A stretch of DNA of 8,395 nucleotides, from NCBI GenBank assembly GCA_002382805.1, contig DGAD01000011.1, positions 1-8,395 of the forward strand, given 5' to 3'. Below the pieces are notes generated by a model. That model made no database searches, was not told the DNA's origin, and saw only the letters and a program-made list of their open reading frames with translations. Of this stretch, positions 1 to 6,047 are shown piece after piece. The translations under genes and the position numbers were made by a program. Numbering within the stretch: position 1 is the first letter of the stretch; each line of letters starts with the position of its first letter. This DNA comes from Clostridiales bacterium UBA4039 (GTDB lineage Bacteria > Bacillota > Clostridia > Lachnospirales > Vallitaleaceae).

Positions 1-47
1 ATTATCAGATATGAATCAGAAGTGGTCAGATTGACCTATAAATCCAA

Positions 48-76
48 TTGACAAGAAGAATGATATAAGATACAAT
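48..76 (+). promoter_or_regulatory. Promoter of the thiT riboswitch transcript
   Basis: A perfect -35 hexamer TTGACA (48-53) is followed after 17 bases by TACAAT (71-76), one change from the -10 consensus. Transcription would begin near 83, just at the first bases of the TPP aptamer, which fits a riboswitch leader. The preceding bases 1-47 show nothing I can assign. Confidence 0.75.
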
Positions 77-80
77 GTTT

Positions 81-172
81 GTACATCACTAGGGGAGCCG
101 AAAGGCTGAGAAAGTGTTAACTGACCCTCAATAACCTGATACGGGTAGTGCCGTCGAAGGGAAGTGCAGTAC
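81..172 (+). ncRNA. TPP (THI-box) riboswitch aptamer
   Basis: The conserved THI-box elements are present in order: AGGGGAGCC (91-99), GGCTGAGA (104-111), GACCCT (123-128), AACCTGAT (133-140), a variable hairpin around ACGGGTAGTGCCGT, then CGAAGGGAAGTG (155-166). The closing P1 helix is formed by 81-90 and 163-172, which pair as GTAC/GTAC and CACT/AGTG around a two-base mismatch. In this family thiamine pyrophosphate binding turns the downstream gene off, and the gene downstream is a thiamine transporter, as expected. Confidence 0.96.
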
Positions 173-184
173 AATCAGTTAATA

Positions 185-212
185 CTCCTTAGAATTATAA
201 GGAGGTTTTTTT
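185..212 (+). terminator. Riboswitch expression platform: hairpin covering the thiT ribosome binding site
   Basis: CTCCTTA (185-191) pairs perfectly with TAAGGAG (198-204) around a 6-base loop, and seven Ts follow (206-212) directly before the thiT ATG. The 3' arm contains the Shine-Dalgarno AAGGAGG (199-205). The same hairpin could therefore act as a short intrinsic terminator or as an SD-sequestering stem, or both. It presumably forms when TPP is bound. The stem is short and AT-rich, so translational masking is at least as likely as termination. Confidence 0.7.
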
Positions 213-887
213 ATGTTTAAAAATTTTACACAAGCACTATCAAGCGGTGATTTACAAGCTGTAATCACCTCAACTATTGGACAAATAATCATTGTAGCGA
301 TTGCATTAGTCTTACTGTTATTTGCAGTTGTTTTAGGTGATCGTCACAAGAAAATGTCAGTTAAGGCATTAACATATTCGTCCATTGCGATTGCAATTAG
401 TTTTGTCTTATCGCAGATTAAACTCTTTAGTTTACCTCAAGGTGGATCCATTACACCGTTTTCAATGTTATTTATTATTCTGATAGGATATTTCTTTGGC
501 GTGAAAACAGGTGTTCTTACAGGGATTGTTTATGGATTATTACAACTTGCCTTTGGGGGTTGGGTTATGCATCCAATGCAATTATTATTGGACTATCCAT
601 TAGCGTTTGGAGCACTAGGATTGTCGGGTCTATTTGCAAATCAAAAGCATGGGTTGGTTGCCGGAATCTTAGTGGGAAGCATGGGACGGTTTGTATTTCA
701 CTTTTTAAGTGGAATTATCTTTTTTGCATCTTATGCACCGGAGACATGGAATCCATTTGTGTATTCGCTGTGGTATAACTTTTCCTATATTGGTGTTGAA
801 GGAATAGTTACAGCAATTGTAGTTTTTATACCATCAGTTGCACAGGCACTAAGAAGTGTAAAAAAAAGTGCAATCAATAATATATAA
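213..887 (+). CDS. thiT: ThiT, thiamine-specific S component of an ECF transporter
   Basis: Integral membrane protein that binds thiamine and, with the shared ECF module (EcfA, EcfA', EcfT, not in this window), imports it. The 224-residue product shows family hallmarks: GGWVMHPMQLLLDYPLAFG (about 115-133), GRFVFHFLSG (158-167) and FFASYAPETWNPFVYSLWYN (170-189); these last segments supply aromatic, His and Asn residues of the kind that line the thiamine pocket in ThiT structures. The start has an ideal SD, AAGGAGG, 7 bases upstream. ThiT is usually near 180-200 residues; here an additional hydrophobic segment (about 22-42) precedes the normal first helix (about 52-68), giving a probable seventh membrane span. 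It is a single-gene unit between a TPP riboswitch and a terminator, so thiamine pyrophosphate should repress it. Confidence 0.95.
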   Translation: MFKNFTQALSSGDLQAVITSTIGQIIIVAIALVLLLFAVVLGDRHKKMSVKALTYSSIAIAISFVLSQIKLFSLPQGGSITPFSMLFIILIGYFFGVKTGVLTGIVYGLLQLAFGGWVMHPMQLLLDYPLAFGALGLSGLFANQKHGLVAGILVGSMGRFVFHFLSGIIFFASYAPETWNPFVYSLWYNFSYIGVEGIVTAIVVFIPSVAQALRSVKKSAINNI

Positions 888-928
888 AAAAAGATCGCTT
901 TAGCCGATAGCTAAAGCGATCTTTTTTT
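886..928 (+). terminator. Intrinsic terminator after thiT
   Basis: AGATCGCTTTAGC (892-904) pairs without mismatch with GCTAAAGCGATCT (910-922) around the 5-base loop CGATA. The stem is preceded by A's (886-892) and followed by a T tract ending at 928, so it extends by A-T pairs and could work in both directions. It begins at the thiT stop codon and isolates thiT from the cluster downstream. Confidence 0.93.
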
Positions 929-946
929 ATGCAAAGAATTCTGGTC

Positions 947-994
947 TTTACATAAGAAAAAGTTAGTGATATTATTTAATGGCATATGCCAATT
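947..994 (+). promoter_or_regulatory. Promoter with palindromic operator upstream of the DUF89 gene
   Basis: TTTACA (947-952) and TATTAT (970-975) are separated by 17 bases, a good sigma-A-type promoter. The perfect palindrome GGCATATGCC (981-990), continuing as AAT, lies 6 bases after the -10 box and so covers the expected start of transcription. The same element occurs at the two other cluster promoters (near 1939/1973 and 6052/6086). Those have a second box over the -35; here that region reads TTTACATAAG, at most a degenerate version. Confidence 0.65.
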
Positions 995-1062
995 AAATTC
1001 TAAGAAAGGAAAATATAATCCCATTATTCAGTAAAATGATAAATGAGGTTATACGAGATAAA

Positions 1063-1938
1063 ATGAAATTTAGTTATGAATGCATTGGGTGTCATATTCA
1101 ACAAATTCTGAAAGTGGCAAAACTCGTTCAAATGGATGAAACAACAAAAGAAGTAGTGGTTCGAAAGACCCTGAAAAATTTGAGTGAGATGGACTATGAT
1201 AAGACGAATCCTGAAATGATGAGTCTCACATGGAGGACAATACTAAGTCATATTGATAATAAAGATCCATATCAACACATTAAACGTGAATATAACCAAA
1301 TGATGCTATCCATTTATAATGAATTGTTATGCGATATCTTGTCTGGCAAGGATGCATTTGATATGGCGTTACATCTTGCCATTGAAGGAAATGTGATTGA
1401 TTACGGCGCAAATCATCACTTTGTCAAGGAGGATTTGTTAGAGAAAATCCTTTGTGCTGAGAAAAATCTTTTGGCGGTAGATGAAAGCAATGCACTATAC
1501 AATGCGTTAGAAAGAGCTGAAAAATTACTCTATGTAGGCGACAATTGTGGGGAGATTGTTTTTGACAAGCTATTTATTGAAGTCATTAAAAACAAATTTC
1601 CGGCTTTGCAGATTACATTTGGGGTGCGTGGTGGTGCGATACTTAATGACATTACCTATGAAGATGTTGACCAAGTCGGCTTAAATGAGTTGGTGGAGAT
1701 TATTGATGCGGGAAATGATTATCCAGGACTTGTTATTGAAATGGCGAGCGAAAAGTTTCGTCGTGTTTATGATGAAGCGGATGTAGTTATTGCCAAAGGA
1801 CAAGGGAATTATGAAGGCTTAAGCCAAGAAAAGGGGAAAGAGATTTTCTTTTTATTGATGGCGAAGTGCGATATGATTGCTGGAGATTTGGAGGTTCGAA
1901 CAATGGATAAAATATGCAAAAAGGCAAAAAGTTATTGA
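1063..1938 (+). CDS. DUF89 / ARMT1-like family protein, putative metal-dependent phosphatase
   Basis: Likely cytosolic member of the DUF89 family, whose characterised members are metal-dependent phosphatases proposed to remove damaged or overflow phospho-metabolites; the substrate here is unknown. The 291-residue product has an N-terminal CxxC (Cys7, Cys10, within YECIGCHIQQ), GNVIDYG (109-115), GDNCGEIVFD (159-168), VRGGAILND (188-196) and IAKGQGNYE (243-251); the Asp and Asn residues of these motifs form the metal and phosphate site in the family. I chose the ATG at 1063 because family members usually begin a few residues before the CxxC and a weak SD (GAGGTT) lies upstream; an in-frame ATG at 1036 would add nine residues but has no SD. 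Its TGA stop lies inside the -35 box of the next promoter. It shares an operator with the rest of the cluster, so a linked role is likely. Confidence 0.88.
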   Translation: MKFSYECIGCHIQQILKVAKLVQMDETTKEVVVRKTLKNLSEMDYDKTNPEMMSLTWRTILSHIDNKDPYQHIKREYNQMMLSIYNELLCDILSGKDAFDMALHLAIEGNVIDYGANHHFVKEDLLEKILCAEKNLLAVDESNALYNALERAEKLLYVGDNCGEIVFDKLFIEVIKNKFPALQITFGVRGGAILNDITYEDVDQVGLNELVEIIDAGNDYPGLVIEMASEKFRRVYDEADVVIAKGQGNYEGLSQEKGKEIFFLLMAKCDMIAGDLEVRTMDKICKKAKSY

Positions 1939-1984
1939 CATATGCCAATAACTGGAATAGAATCATATATAGCATATGCCATAA
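1935..1984 (+). promoter_or_regulatory. Cluster promoter with two operator boxes, upstream of DUF134
   Basis: TTGACA (1935-1940) and TAGAAT (1958-1963) are 17 bases apart. Box 1, TTGACATATGCCAATAA (1935-1951), overlaps the -35; box 2, AGCATATGCCATAA (1971-1984), covers the expected start site. The CATATGCC cores are exactly 34 bases apart, the same as in the fur promoter. The 50 bases 1931-1980 match 6044-6093 at 44 positions by my count, with 41 of the matches in two blocks that hold the boxes. The arrangement suggests repression by a dimer bound at each box. Confidence 0.75.
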
Positions 1985-2007
1985 ATGAAAGAAAAGAGGT
2001 GAGAAAA

Positions 2008-2373
2008 TTGTCAAGACCAAGTAAGCAAAGGTATATTTGTGAATTGCCAAAGTATGTTGCTTTTGGACCATTAGGTCAAAGAGCGTTGCGAGAATCGTGT
2101 ATTATGATGACGGTCGATGAGTATGAGACGATTCGGTTAATTGATCATGAAGGCTATAATCAAGAAGAATGCGCTTTGCAGATGAAAGTAGCAAGAACAA
2201 CGGCGCAACGCATTTATAATAGTGCCCGTCGCAAACTCGCGGTCGCACTTGTTGAAGGGCGAGGTATTAAAATTGAAGGTGGACATTATCAAGTATGTAG
2301 CGGCCAACGTCAGATGCGCCAAGAAACGAGACGTTGTCAACATAAATGCAGAAAACGCGGGAAAGAAGATTGA
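2008..2373 (+). CDS. DUF134 (UPF0251) family predicted DNA-binding protein
   Basis: Predicted transcriptional regulator with a sigma-70 region 4-like helix-turn-helix. Family hallmarks in the 121-residue product are SRPSKQRYICELPKYVAFGP (2-21), TVDEYETIRLIDHEG (35-49), the HTH segment NQEECALQMKVARTTAQRIY (51-70), ARRKLAVALVEG (73-84) and GGHYQVC (91-97). The C-terminus is Cys/His/Arg-rich (Cys97, Cys110, His112, Cys114), a possible metal or cluster-sensing tail. The start is set to TTG 2008 because SRPxKxR is the usual N-terminus and an SD (GAGGTGAG, 1996-2003) precedes it; the longer frame would run back through the promoter. It stops 5 bases before the MBL gene. Genes of this family commonly sit beside DIMC and MinD-type genes in anaerobes. 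It is a candidate for binding the GGCATATGCC operators. Confidence 0.93.
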   Translation: MSRPSKQRYICELPKYVAFGPLGQRALRESCIMMTVDEYETIRLIDHEGYNQEECALQMKVARTTAQRIYNSARRKLAVALVEGRGIKIEGGHYQVCSGQRQMRQETRRCQHKCRKRGKED

Positions 2374-2378
2374 TCATT

Positions 2379-3203
2379 ATGAAGATAACGGTACTTGCTG
2401 AGAACACAACACAAGACAAATACTATGAAGCAGAACATGGCCTGTCTTTATATATTGAAACGGCAAAGCATAAAGTATTGTTTGATACAGGGGCGAGCTC
2501 TTGTTTTGCCGCTAACGCTACAAAGTTGGGTGTCGACTTAAAAGATGTAGATATAACCGTTATTTCCCATGGGCATTATGACCACGGCGGTGGATTAAAG
2601 ACGTTTATGGAAGTGAATGCCAAATCGACTATTTATGTAAATCATCTCGCCTATGGGCCATATTATTCGATGACAGGAAACGTGAACCCCCGTTATATTG
2701 GTTTGGACGTAACGACAAGACATCCTGATCGAATGCTGTTGACTAAAGAGGATATGGTTATTGATAATGAACTGGAATTGTTTATGAACATTCAAGCGAA
2801 AAAGTGTTTTCCAAGTGTGAATCATCGTTTGTTAAAAGAAAAGGACGATGTGTTTGTACAAGATGACTTTTTGCATGAACAAAGTCTGGTGATACATGAA
2901 GGAGATTACCATGTTCTGATTGCAGGATGTGCCCATACCGGTATCATTAATATTATGGAGCAAATCCATGAACGAAGTCAATATACAATAACACATGTTG
3001 TTAGTGGATTTCATATGTATAATCGTAAAGAAAATATAAGTGAAGATCCTAACGTTGTGGCTCAGGTGAGTGCGTATTTGAAAGCGCATGGAGTGATGGC
3101 TTATACTGGACATTGTACAGGTGATAAAGCGTATGCTCAACTATCTGAAATTTTAGGGAAACAGTTAGTTAAACTTTATTCAGGTCAGATTATTAAAGTG
3201 TGA
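2379..3203 (+). CDS. MBL-fold metallo-hydrolase (COG1237-type)
   Basis: Metallo-beta-lactamase-fold enzyme of the group related to archaeal dihydropterin/ribofuranosyl-aminobenzene-phosphate synthase-like proteins; the actual substrate cannot be read from the sequence. In the 274-residue product the metal site is complete: LFDTGAS (34-40), ISHGHYDHGG (62-71, giving His64, His66, Asp68, His69), AGCAHTG with its His, SGFHMYN with its His, and TGHCTG near the C-terminus. The start MKITVLAENTT matches the family N-terminus; an upstream in-frame ATG at 2346 would overlap DUF134 and adds a basic, unconserved stretch. There is no strong SD, but it begins 5 bases after the DUF134 stop, so translation is probably coupled. 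No signal peptide, so cytosolic. Confidence 0.9.
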   Translation: MKITVLAENTTQDKYYEAEHGLSLYIETAKHKVLFDTGASSCFAANATKLGVDLKDVDITVISHGHYDHGGGLKTFMEVNAKSTIYVNHLAYGPYYSMTGNVNPRYIGLDVTTRHPDRMLLTKEDMVIDNELELFMNIQAKKCFPSVNHRLLKEKDDVFVQDDFLHEQSLVIHEGDYHVLIAGCAHTGIINIMEQIHERSQYTITHVVSGFHMYNRKENISEDPNVVAQVSAYLKAHGVMAYTGHCTGDKAYAQLSEILGKQLVKLYSGQIIKV

Positions 3204-3222
3204 GTGCATAGAAAATAAGATC

Positions 3223-3426
3223 AGTGAAATTTAAAAGCAACTGCATATGTACCTTCATTGTAAGAAGTGTAACCAAATTAATAAATATAACAAGCGAGAG
3301 ATTTTGAACCAAATCATTAAATAACAACGATATATTGAAATGCAGTTTGGTGACGTCATTGAAAGCTATTGTGTGGTTCTTGACGGAGTTTGTTATTCTT
3401 GCTACAAACAGGAGGAAATAAGATGA
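3223..3426 (+). pseudogene. 3' relic of a Fur-family regulator gene
   Basis: Reading from 3238 gives QLHMYLHCKKCNQI, then KREILNQI, a TAA stop (3322-3324), then RYIEMQFGDVIESYCVVLDG and VCYSCYKQEE, ending TGA at 3424-3426. This aligns without gaps to residues about 89-148 of the intact Fur-like protein at 6198-6665, roughly half identical by my count, and both CxxC zinc pairs are kept. The stop is one C-to-T change from CAA (Gln). Nothing resembling the N-terminal DNA-binding half lies between the MBL stop (3203) and this relic. As with the intact fur and the relic after it, the frame runs into the start of a DIMC gene, and its last codons contain that gene's SD. Confidence 0.85.
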
Positions 3427-3791
3427 AAATATTAATACCCGTTGATACAAATATAAAAGAAACTGATGTGTGCATGTCTTTTGGGCGAGCGCCGTATTAT
3501 ATGAGTTATAATACAGAAGATTCGAGTTATGAATTTATTAAGAACGCGGCAGCAACAAGTCCTGGAGGAGCAGGAATTCAGGCGGCTCAGACTGTTGTAG
3601 ATTTGAAAGTAGATGTTTTGTTGACACCTAGATGTGGCAAAAACGCTGCGGACATTATATTAGGTTCAAACATAAAAATTTATAAAACGCTACATCCATC
3701 TGTGCAATATAATATTAAGGAGTTTTTAGACAATAAACTAAACCCGTTAAGTGAGATTCATTCTGGTTATCATAACCACGGGAACAACTAA
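3423..3791 (+). CDS. Dinitrogenase iron-molybdenum cofactor family (NifX/NifB C-terminal-like) protein 1
   Basis: Small cytosolic protein of the DIMC family (NifX, NafY, C-terminal NifB, ORP), which bind or carry metal-sulfur cofactors. The 122-residue product starts MKILIPVD, followed by CMSFGRAPYYM (about 16-26), SPGGAGIQAAQTVVDLKVDVLLTPRCG with its Gly-rich loop and Cys, and NIKIYKTLHPSVQYNIKEFL, a normal fold for the family. The C-terminus is His-rich (HSGYHNHGNN), a possible metal-binding tail. A strong SD (CAGGAGG, 3409-3415) precedes the ATG, and this SD lies within the fur relic. One base separates its stop from the next start. A frameshifted relic of the same gene lies at 6646-6733 directly behind the intact fur. 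Confidence 0.92.
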   Translation: MKILIPVDTNIKETDVCMSFGRAPYYMSYNTEDSSYEFIKNAAATSPGGAGIQAAQTVVDLKVDVLLTPRCGKNAADIILGSNIKIYKTLHPSVQYNIKEFLDNKLNPLSEIHSGYHNHGNN

Positions 3792-3792
3792 A

Positions 3793-4650
3793 ATGAAGAT
3801 TGCGGTATTAAGTGGTAAAGGTGGAACCGGTAAAACGTTTGTCTCTGTTAATATGGCTTTCGTAGCAGAAAAAGCCATGTATATAGATTGTGATGTTGAA
3901 GAGCCTAATGGTCATCTTTTTTTGAAGCCCCAAATAGAGGCTGCTGAAGAGGTGAAGGTTGCAATGCCAAAAATTGATCATGAAAAATGCACAGGATGTC
4001 GAAAGTGTGTGGAGTTTTGTCGGTTTAATGCGTTGGCGTATGTAAATAGTGCGGTTAAAGTATTCGAAGATGTTTGTCATTCGTGTGGTGGATGCATGTT
4101 GGTTTGTCCGGAAAATGCGATTGCAGAGAAAGATAAAACCATTGGCAAGATTGAAAAAGGACATTCAGGTGAAATAAGTGTAAAAACCGGAATATTGAAT
4201 ATGGGTGAAGCGTCAGGCGTTCCAATTGTAAAACAGCTAATTGAAAACGTGAGCATAGAAGAAAAACTATCCATTATTGACGCGCCGCCAGGCAGTGCAT
4301 GTATTGTTATGGAAGCTATTAAAGATGTTGATTATTGTGTGCTAGTTGCAGAGCCGACAATTTTTGGGACTCAAAACTTAAGCATGGTACATGAATTGGT
4401 TAAGCTTTTTGGCATTCCCTATGGCGTTGTTTTAAATAAATGCTTGGATGATGAAAATCCGGCTGAAAAGTATTGCGAAAAAAATGAAATCCATGTTATA
4501 GGTAAAGTAATGTATAGTCATGATTTGGCAGTTGTAAGTTCGCAAGGAGAAATCGTATCATGCGTTGATTCGTCTTATTTTGCCAAATTCAAAACGATGT
4601 TAGAACGAATTTTTGAGGAGGTGGATCATGCGACAACTTCTCGTGCTTAG
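3793..4650 (+). CDS. MinD/Mrp-family ATPase with two 4Fe-4S ferredoxin motifs (1)
   Basis: Cytosolic P-loop ATPase with an inserted ferredoxin domain, the type found with DIMC proteins in ORP-like loci and related to NBP35/Mrp iron-sulfur carriers. In 285 residues: deviant Walker A SGKGGTGKT (7-15), a switch-like DCDVEEPN (32-39), two 4Fe-4S motifs (Cys66, 69, 72, 76 and Cys95, 98, 101, 105), a KTGILNMGEASG segment (131-142) and Walker B-like IIDAPPGSAC (161-170). The intact Walker lysines indicate ATP hydrolysis and probable dimerisation, with ATP use likely driving cluster transfer or conformational change. No clear SD is present; it starts one base after the DIMC-1 stop, so translation depends on coupling. 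Its end overlaps the next gene by 23 bases. It has no counterpart in the collapsed second copy except perhaps at a junction near 6727. Confidence 0.94.
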   Translation: MKIAVLSGKGGTGKTFVSVNMAFVAEKAMYIDCDVEEPNGHLFLKPQIEAAEEVKVAMPKIDHEKCTGCRKCVEFCRFNALAYVNSAVKVFEDVCHSCGGCMLVCPENAIAEKDKTIGKIEKGHSGEISVKTGILNMGEASGVPIVKQLIENVSIEEKLSIIDAPPGSACIVMEAIKDVDYCVLVAEPTIFGTQNLSMVHELVKLFGIPYGVVLNKCLDDENPAEKYCEKNEIHVIGKVMYSHDLAVVSSQGEIVSCVDSSYFAKFKTMLERIFEEVDHATTSRA

Positions 4651-5509
4651 CGGAAAAGGTGGTACTGGAAAAACGACGGTGGCAAGTGCGTTGATTCAAT
4701 TATCAAAAATTAGGCTCTTTGCAGATTGTGATGTGGATGCTCCAAATTTAGATTTAGTGATGCATCAGAGCGTTGATCCGATAACAACGGATTATTCTGG
4801 GCTGCCCAAAGCATTTATTCATGAAAAACTATGTATCGAGTGTGGCCAGTGTCAAAGTCAATGTCGATTTGATGCGATTTCACATGAGCATGTAAAAAAA
4901 ACGTATGTTGTTGATCTCAATGCATGCGAAGGATGCGGGGTGTGTGAACTCGTTTGTCCGGTAGGAGCTGCTCATTTAGAACCGGTTGTAGATGGACACT
5001 TGCAGTTGTATAAATCAGAGAGGGTATTTTCTACAGCTCAATTGAAAATGGGAAGTGGAACGTCGGGAATGTTAGTGACAAAAGTGAAAAAACAGATGCT
5101 AGAGCAGGATGTCGAAGCTGAATTAGCAATTATTGACGGTTCCCCAGGAATCGGCTGTCCGGTTATTGCTTCGATTAGCGGAGTGGACTATGTACTAGTT
5201 GTTGCAGAGCCTTCTTTGTCTGGTATAAGTGATATGGAGCGCATAGTAACAACCGCTTCGCGCTTTGGTGTGAAGACGTTTGTTTGTGTGAATAAATTTG
5301 ATGTCAATATAGAATATACAGATGAAATTGAAGCATATACAAAAGTGAAAGGCTTGGACTATGTCGGTCGAATTCCCTATGATTCACAAGCGGTGAAGGC
5401 GATCAATCAAGGAAAAACTATTGTTGACATTGATTGTGCGTCGGGCCGTGCAGTGCAAGGAATTTATGAAAATATAAAAAAAGTGATAGATAATGGAGGA
5501 AACTTATGA
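4628..5509 (+). CDS. MinD/Mrp-family ATPase with two 4Fe-4S ferredoxin motifs (2)
   Basis: Paralogue of the preceding ATPase, probably its heterodimer or sequential partner. In 293 residues: Walker A SGKGGTGKTT (8-17), DCDVDAPNLDL (33-43), ferredoxin Cys69, 72, 75, 79 and Cys100, 103, 106, 110, KMGSGTSGMLVTKVK (140-154), IIDGSPGIGCP (168-178) and VVAEPSLSGISDMERI (191-206). The ATG at 4628 has an excellent SD (GAGGAGGTG, about 4616-4624) inside the previous gene; starting at 4613 would only add five residues. Compared with ATPase 1 it carries the TSG and SPG forms rather than EASG and PPG, so the two copies are specialised. It overlaps the following gene by ATGA. Pieces of a second copy of this gene remain at 6727-6926. 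Confidence 0.94.
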   Translation: MRQLLVLSGKGGTGKTTVASALIQLSKIRLFADCDVDAPNLDLVMHQSVDPITTDYSGLPKAFIHEKLCIECGQCQSQCRFDAISHEHVKKTYVVDLNACEGCGVCELVCPVGAAHLEPVVDGHLQLYKSERVFSTAQLKMGSGTSGMLVTKVKKQMLEQDVEAELAIIDGSPGIGCPVIASISGVDYVLVVAEPSLSGISDMERIVTTASRFGVKTFVCVNKFDVNIEYTDEIEAYTKVKGLDYVGRIPYDSQAVKAINQGKTIVDIDCASGRAVQGIYENIKKVIDNGGNL

Positions 5510-5862
5510 AAATCGCAGTAGCCAGTGAAAAAAATCAAGTGACACAACATTTTGGACATTGTATCAATTTTAATATTTTTGATGAGGAAAATGGGTGTAT
5601 CAAGAATCATACATCCATTGAAAATCCTGGACACCGTCCTGGATTTTTACCGAATTTTTTGAATGACTTAGGTGTGAATGTAATCATATCAGGTGGTATG
5701 GGCGGAGGCGCGGTTGATATCTTTAATGAGCATAATATTGAAGTTATCGTTGGTGCTTCTGGAGATGCAACAGAGGTAGTGCAAGCGTATCTTCGAGGTG
5801 AGTTGAAGTCAACAGGGTCCGTATGTCATGAGCATCATCATGCAGATGAATGCGGTGAATAA
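5506..5862 (+). CDS. Dinitrogenase iron-molybdenum cofactor family (NifX-like) protein 2
   Basis: Second small DIMC protein of the cluster, 118 residues, distinct from the first in sequence type. It shows MKIAVASE, QHFGHCINFNIFD (about 14-26), the family block PGHRPGFLPNFLNDLG (about 41-56), ISGGMGGGAVDIFNEHNIEV (61-80), GASGDATEVVQAYLRGELKS, and a Cys/His-rich tail CHEHHHADEC. Such tails and the GGMG loop are where DIMC proteins are expected to hold metal. A good SD (TGGAGGAAAC) lies in the end of ATPase 2 and the genes share ATGA, so the products are probably made in fixed ratio. The tail is preserved in the relic copy (CHEHQHATEC), which argues it is functional. It is the last gene of the coupled block. 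Confidence 0.93.
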   Translation: MKIAVASEKNQVTQHFGHCINFNIFDEENGCIKNHTSIENPGHRPGFLPNFLNDLGVNVIISGGMGGGAVDIFNEHNIEVIVGASGDATEVVQAYLRGELKSTGSVCHEHHHADECGE

Positions 5863-5890
5863 TCTAACTGTTCGTGAAGATACAAATTAA

Positions 5891-5953
5891 ATCGTGTTCA
5901 TGCGAGGACCTATTGTATATGCGTTTGAAGGAATGGATAATCCGTCAGTGTAA
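5891..5953 (+). pseudogene. Short fragment resembling a GH127 (DUF1680) glycoside hydrolase
   Basis: A short open stretch between two stop codons contains MRGPIVYAFEGMDNPSV and then TAA (5951-5953). The run RGPIVYxxEGxDN closely resembles a conserved motif near the C-terminal part of GH127 beta-L-arabinofuranosidases (typically RGPLVYCLEGVDN). No further family similarity is visible on either side, so this would be a remnant of about 60 bases. The 17-codon frame from ATG 5900 has no clear SD and I do not think it is a gene. The match is from memory of the family motif and is short, so confidence is moderate. Confidence 0.5.
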
Positions 5954-5990
5954 CGTGTAATTAAAAAGAATGTAGCATATAGCTTAAAGG

Positions 5991-6032
5991 TTGGGATAGA
6001 CAGCAGATTGTGTTGTTTATCTCAATTTTTTT
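5991..6032 (+). terminator. Intrinsic terminator downstream of the cluster
   Basis: Bases 5991-6005 (TTGGGATAGACAGCA) pair with 6011-6025 (TGTTGTTTATCTCAA) in a 15-pair stem with three G-T wobbles and a 5-base loop, followed by seven Ts (6026-6032). It lies about 130 bases after the last DIMC stop and 15 bases before the fur -35 box. It separates the cluster transcript from fur; it might originally have belonged to the lost gene represented by the GH127-like fragment. Confidence 0.8.
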
Positions 6033-6047
6033 GGAAAAGAAAAGTTA

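Noticed and set aside
560..778. Second plus-strand frame inside thiT
   Set aside because: Frame-shifted shadow of a clearly conserved membrane protein gene.
1787..2071. Antisense open frames across the cluster (this one and similar ones at 2595-2825, 2832-3140, 3808-4164)
   Set aside because: They lie opposite strongly conserved genes, have no family features and no convincing SD.
3241..3250. CATATG cores at about 3244 and 3012 as further operator boxes
   Set aside because: They lack the GCCAATAA flank and lie in coding or relic sequence without promoter elements.
3380..3408. TTGACG and TACAAA with 17-base spacing just before DIMC-1, resembling a promoter
   Set aside because: Transcription would start at or after the SD (3409-3415) and give a nearly leaderless message; the hexamers fall in fur-relic codons, so chance similarity is more likely.
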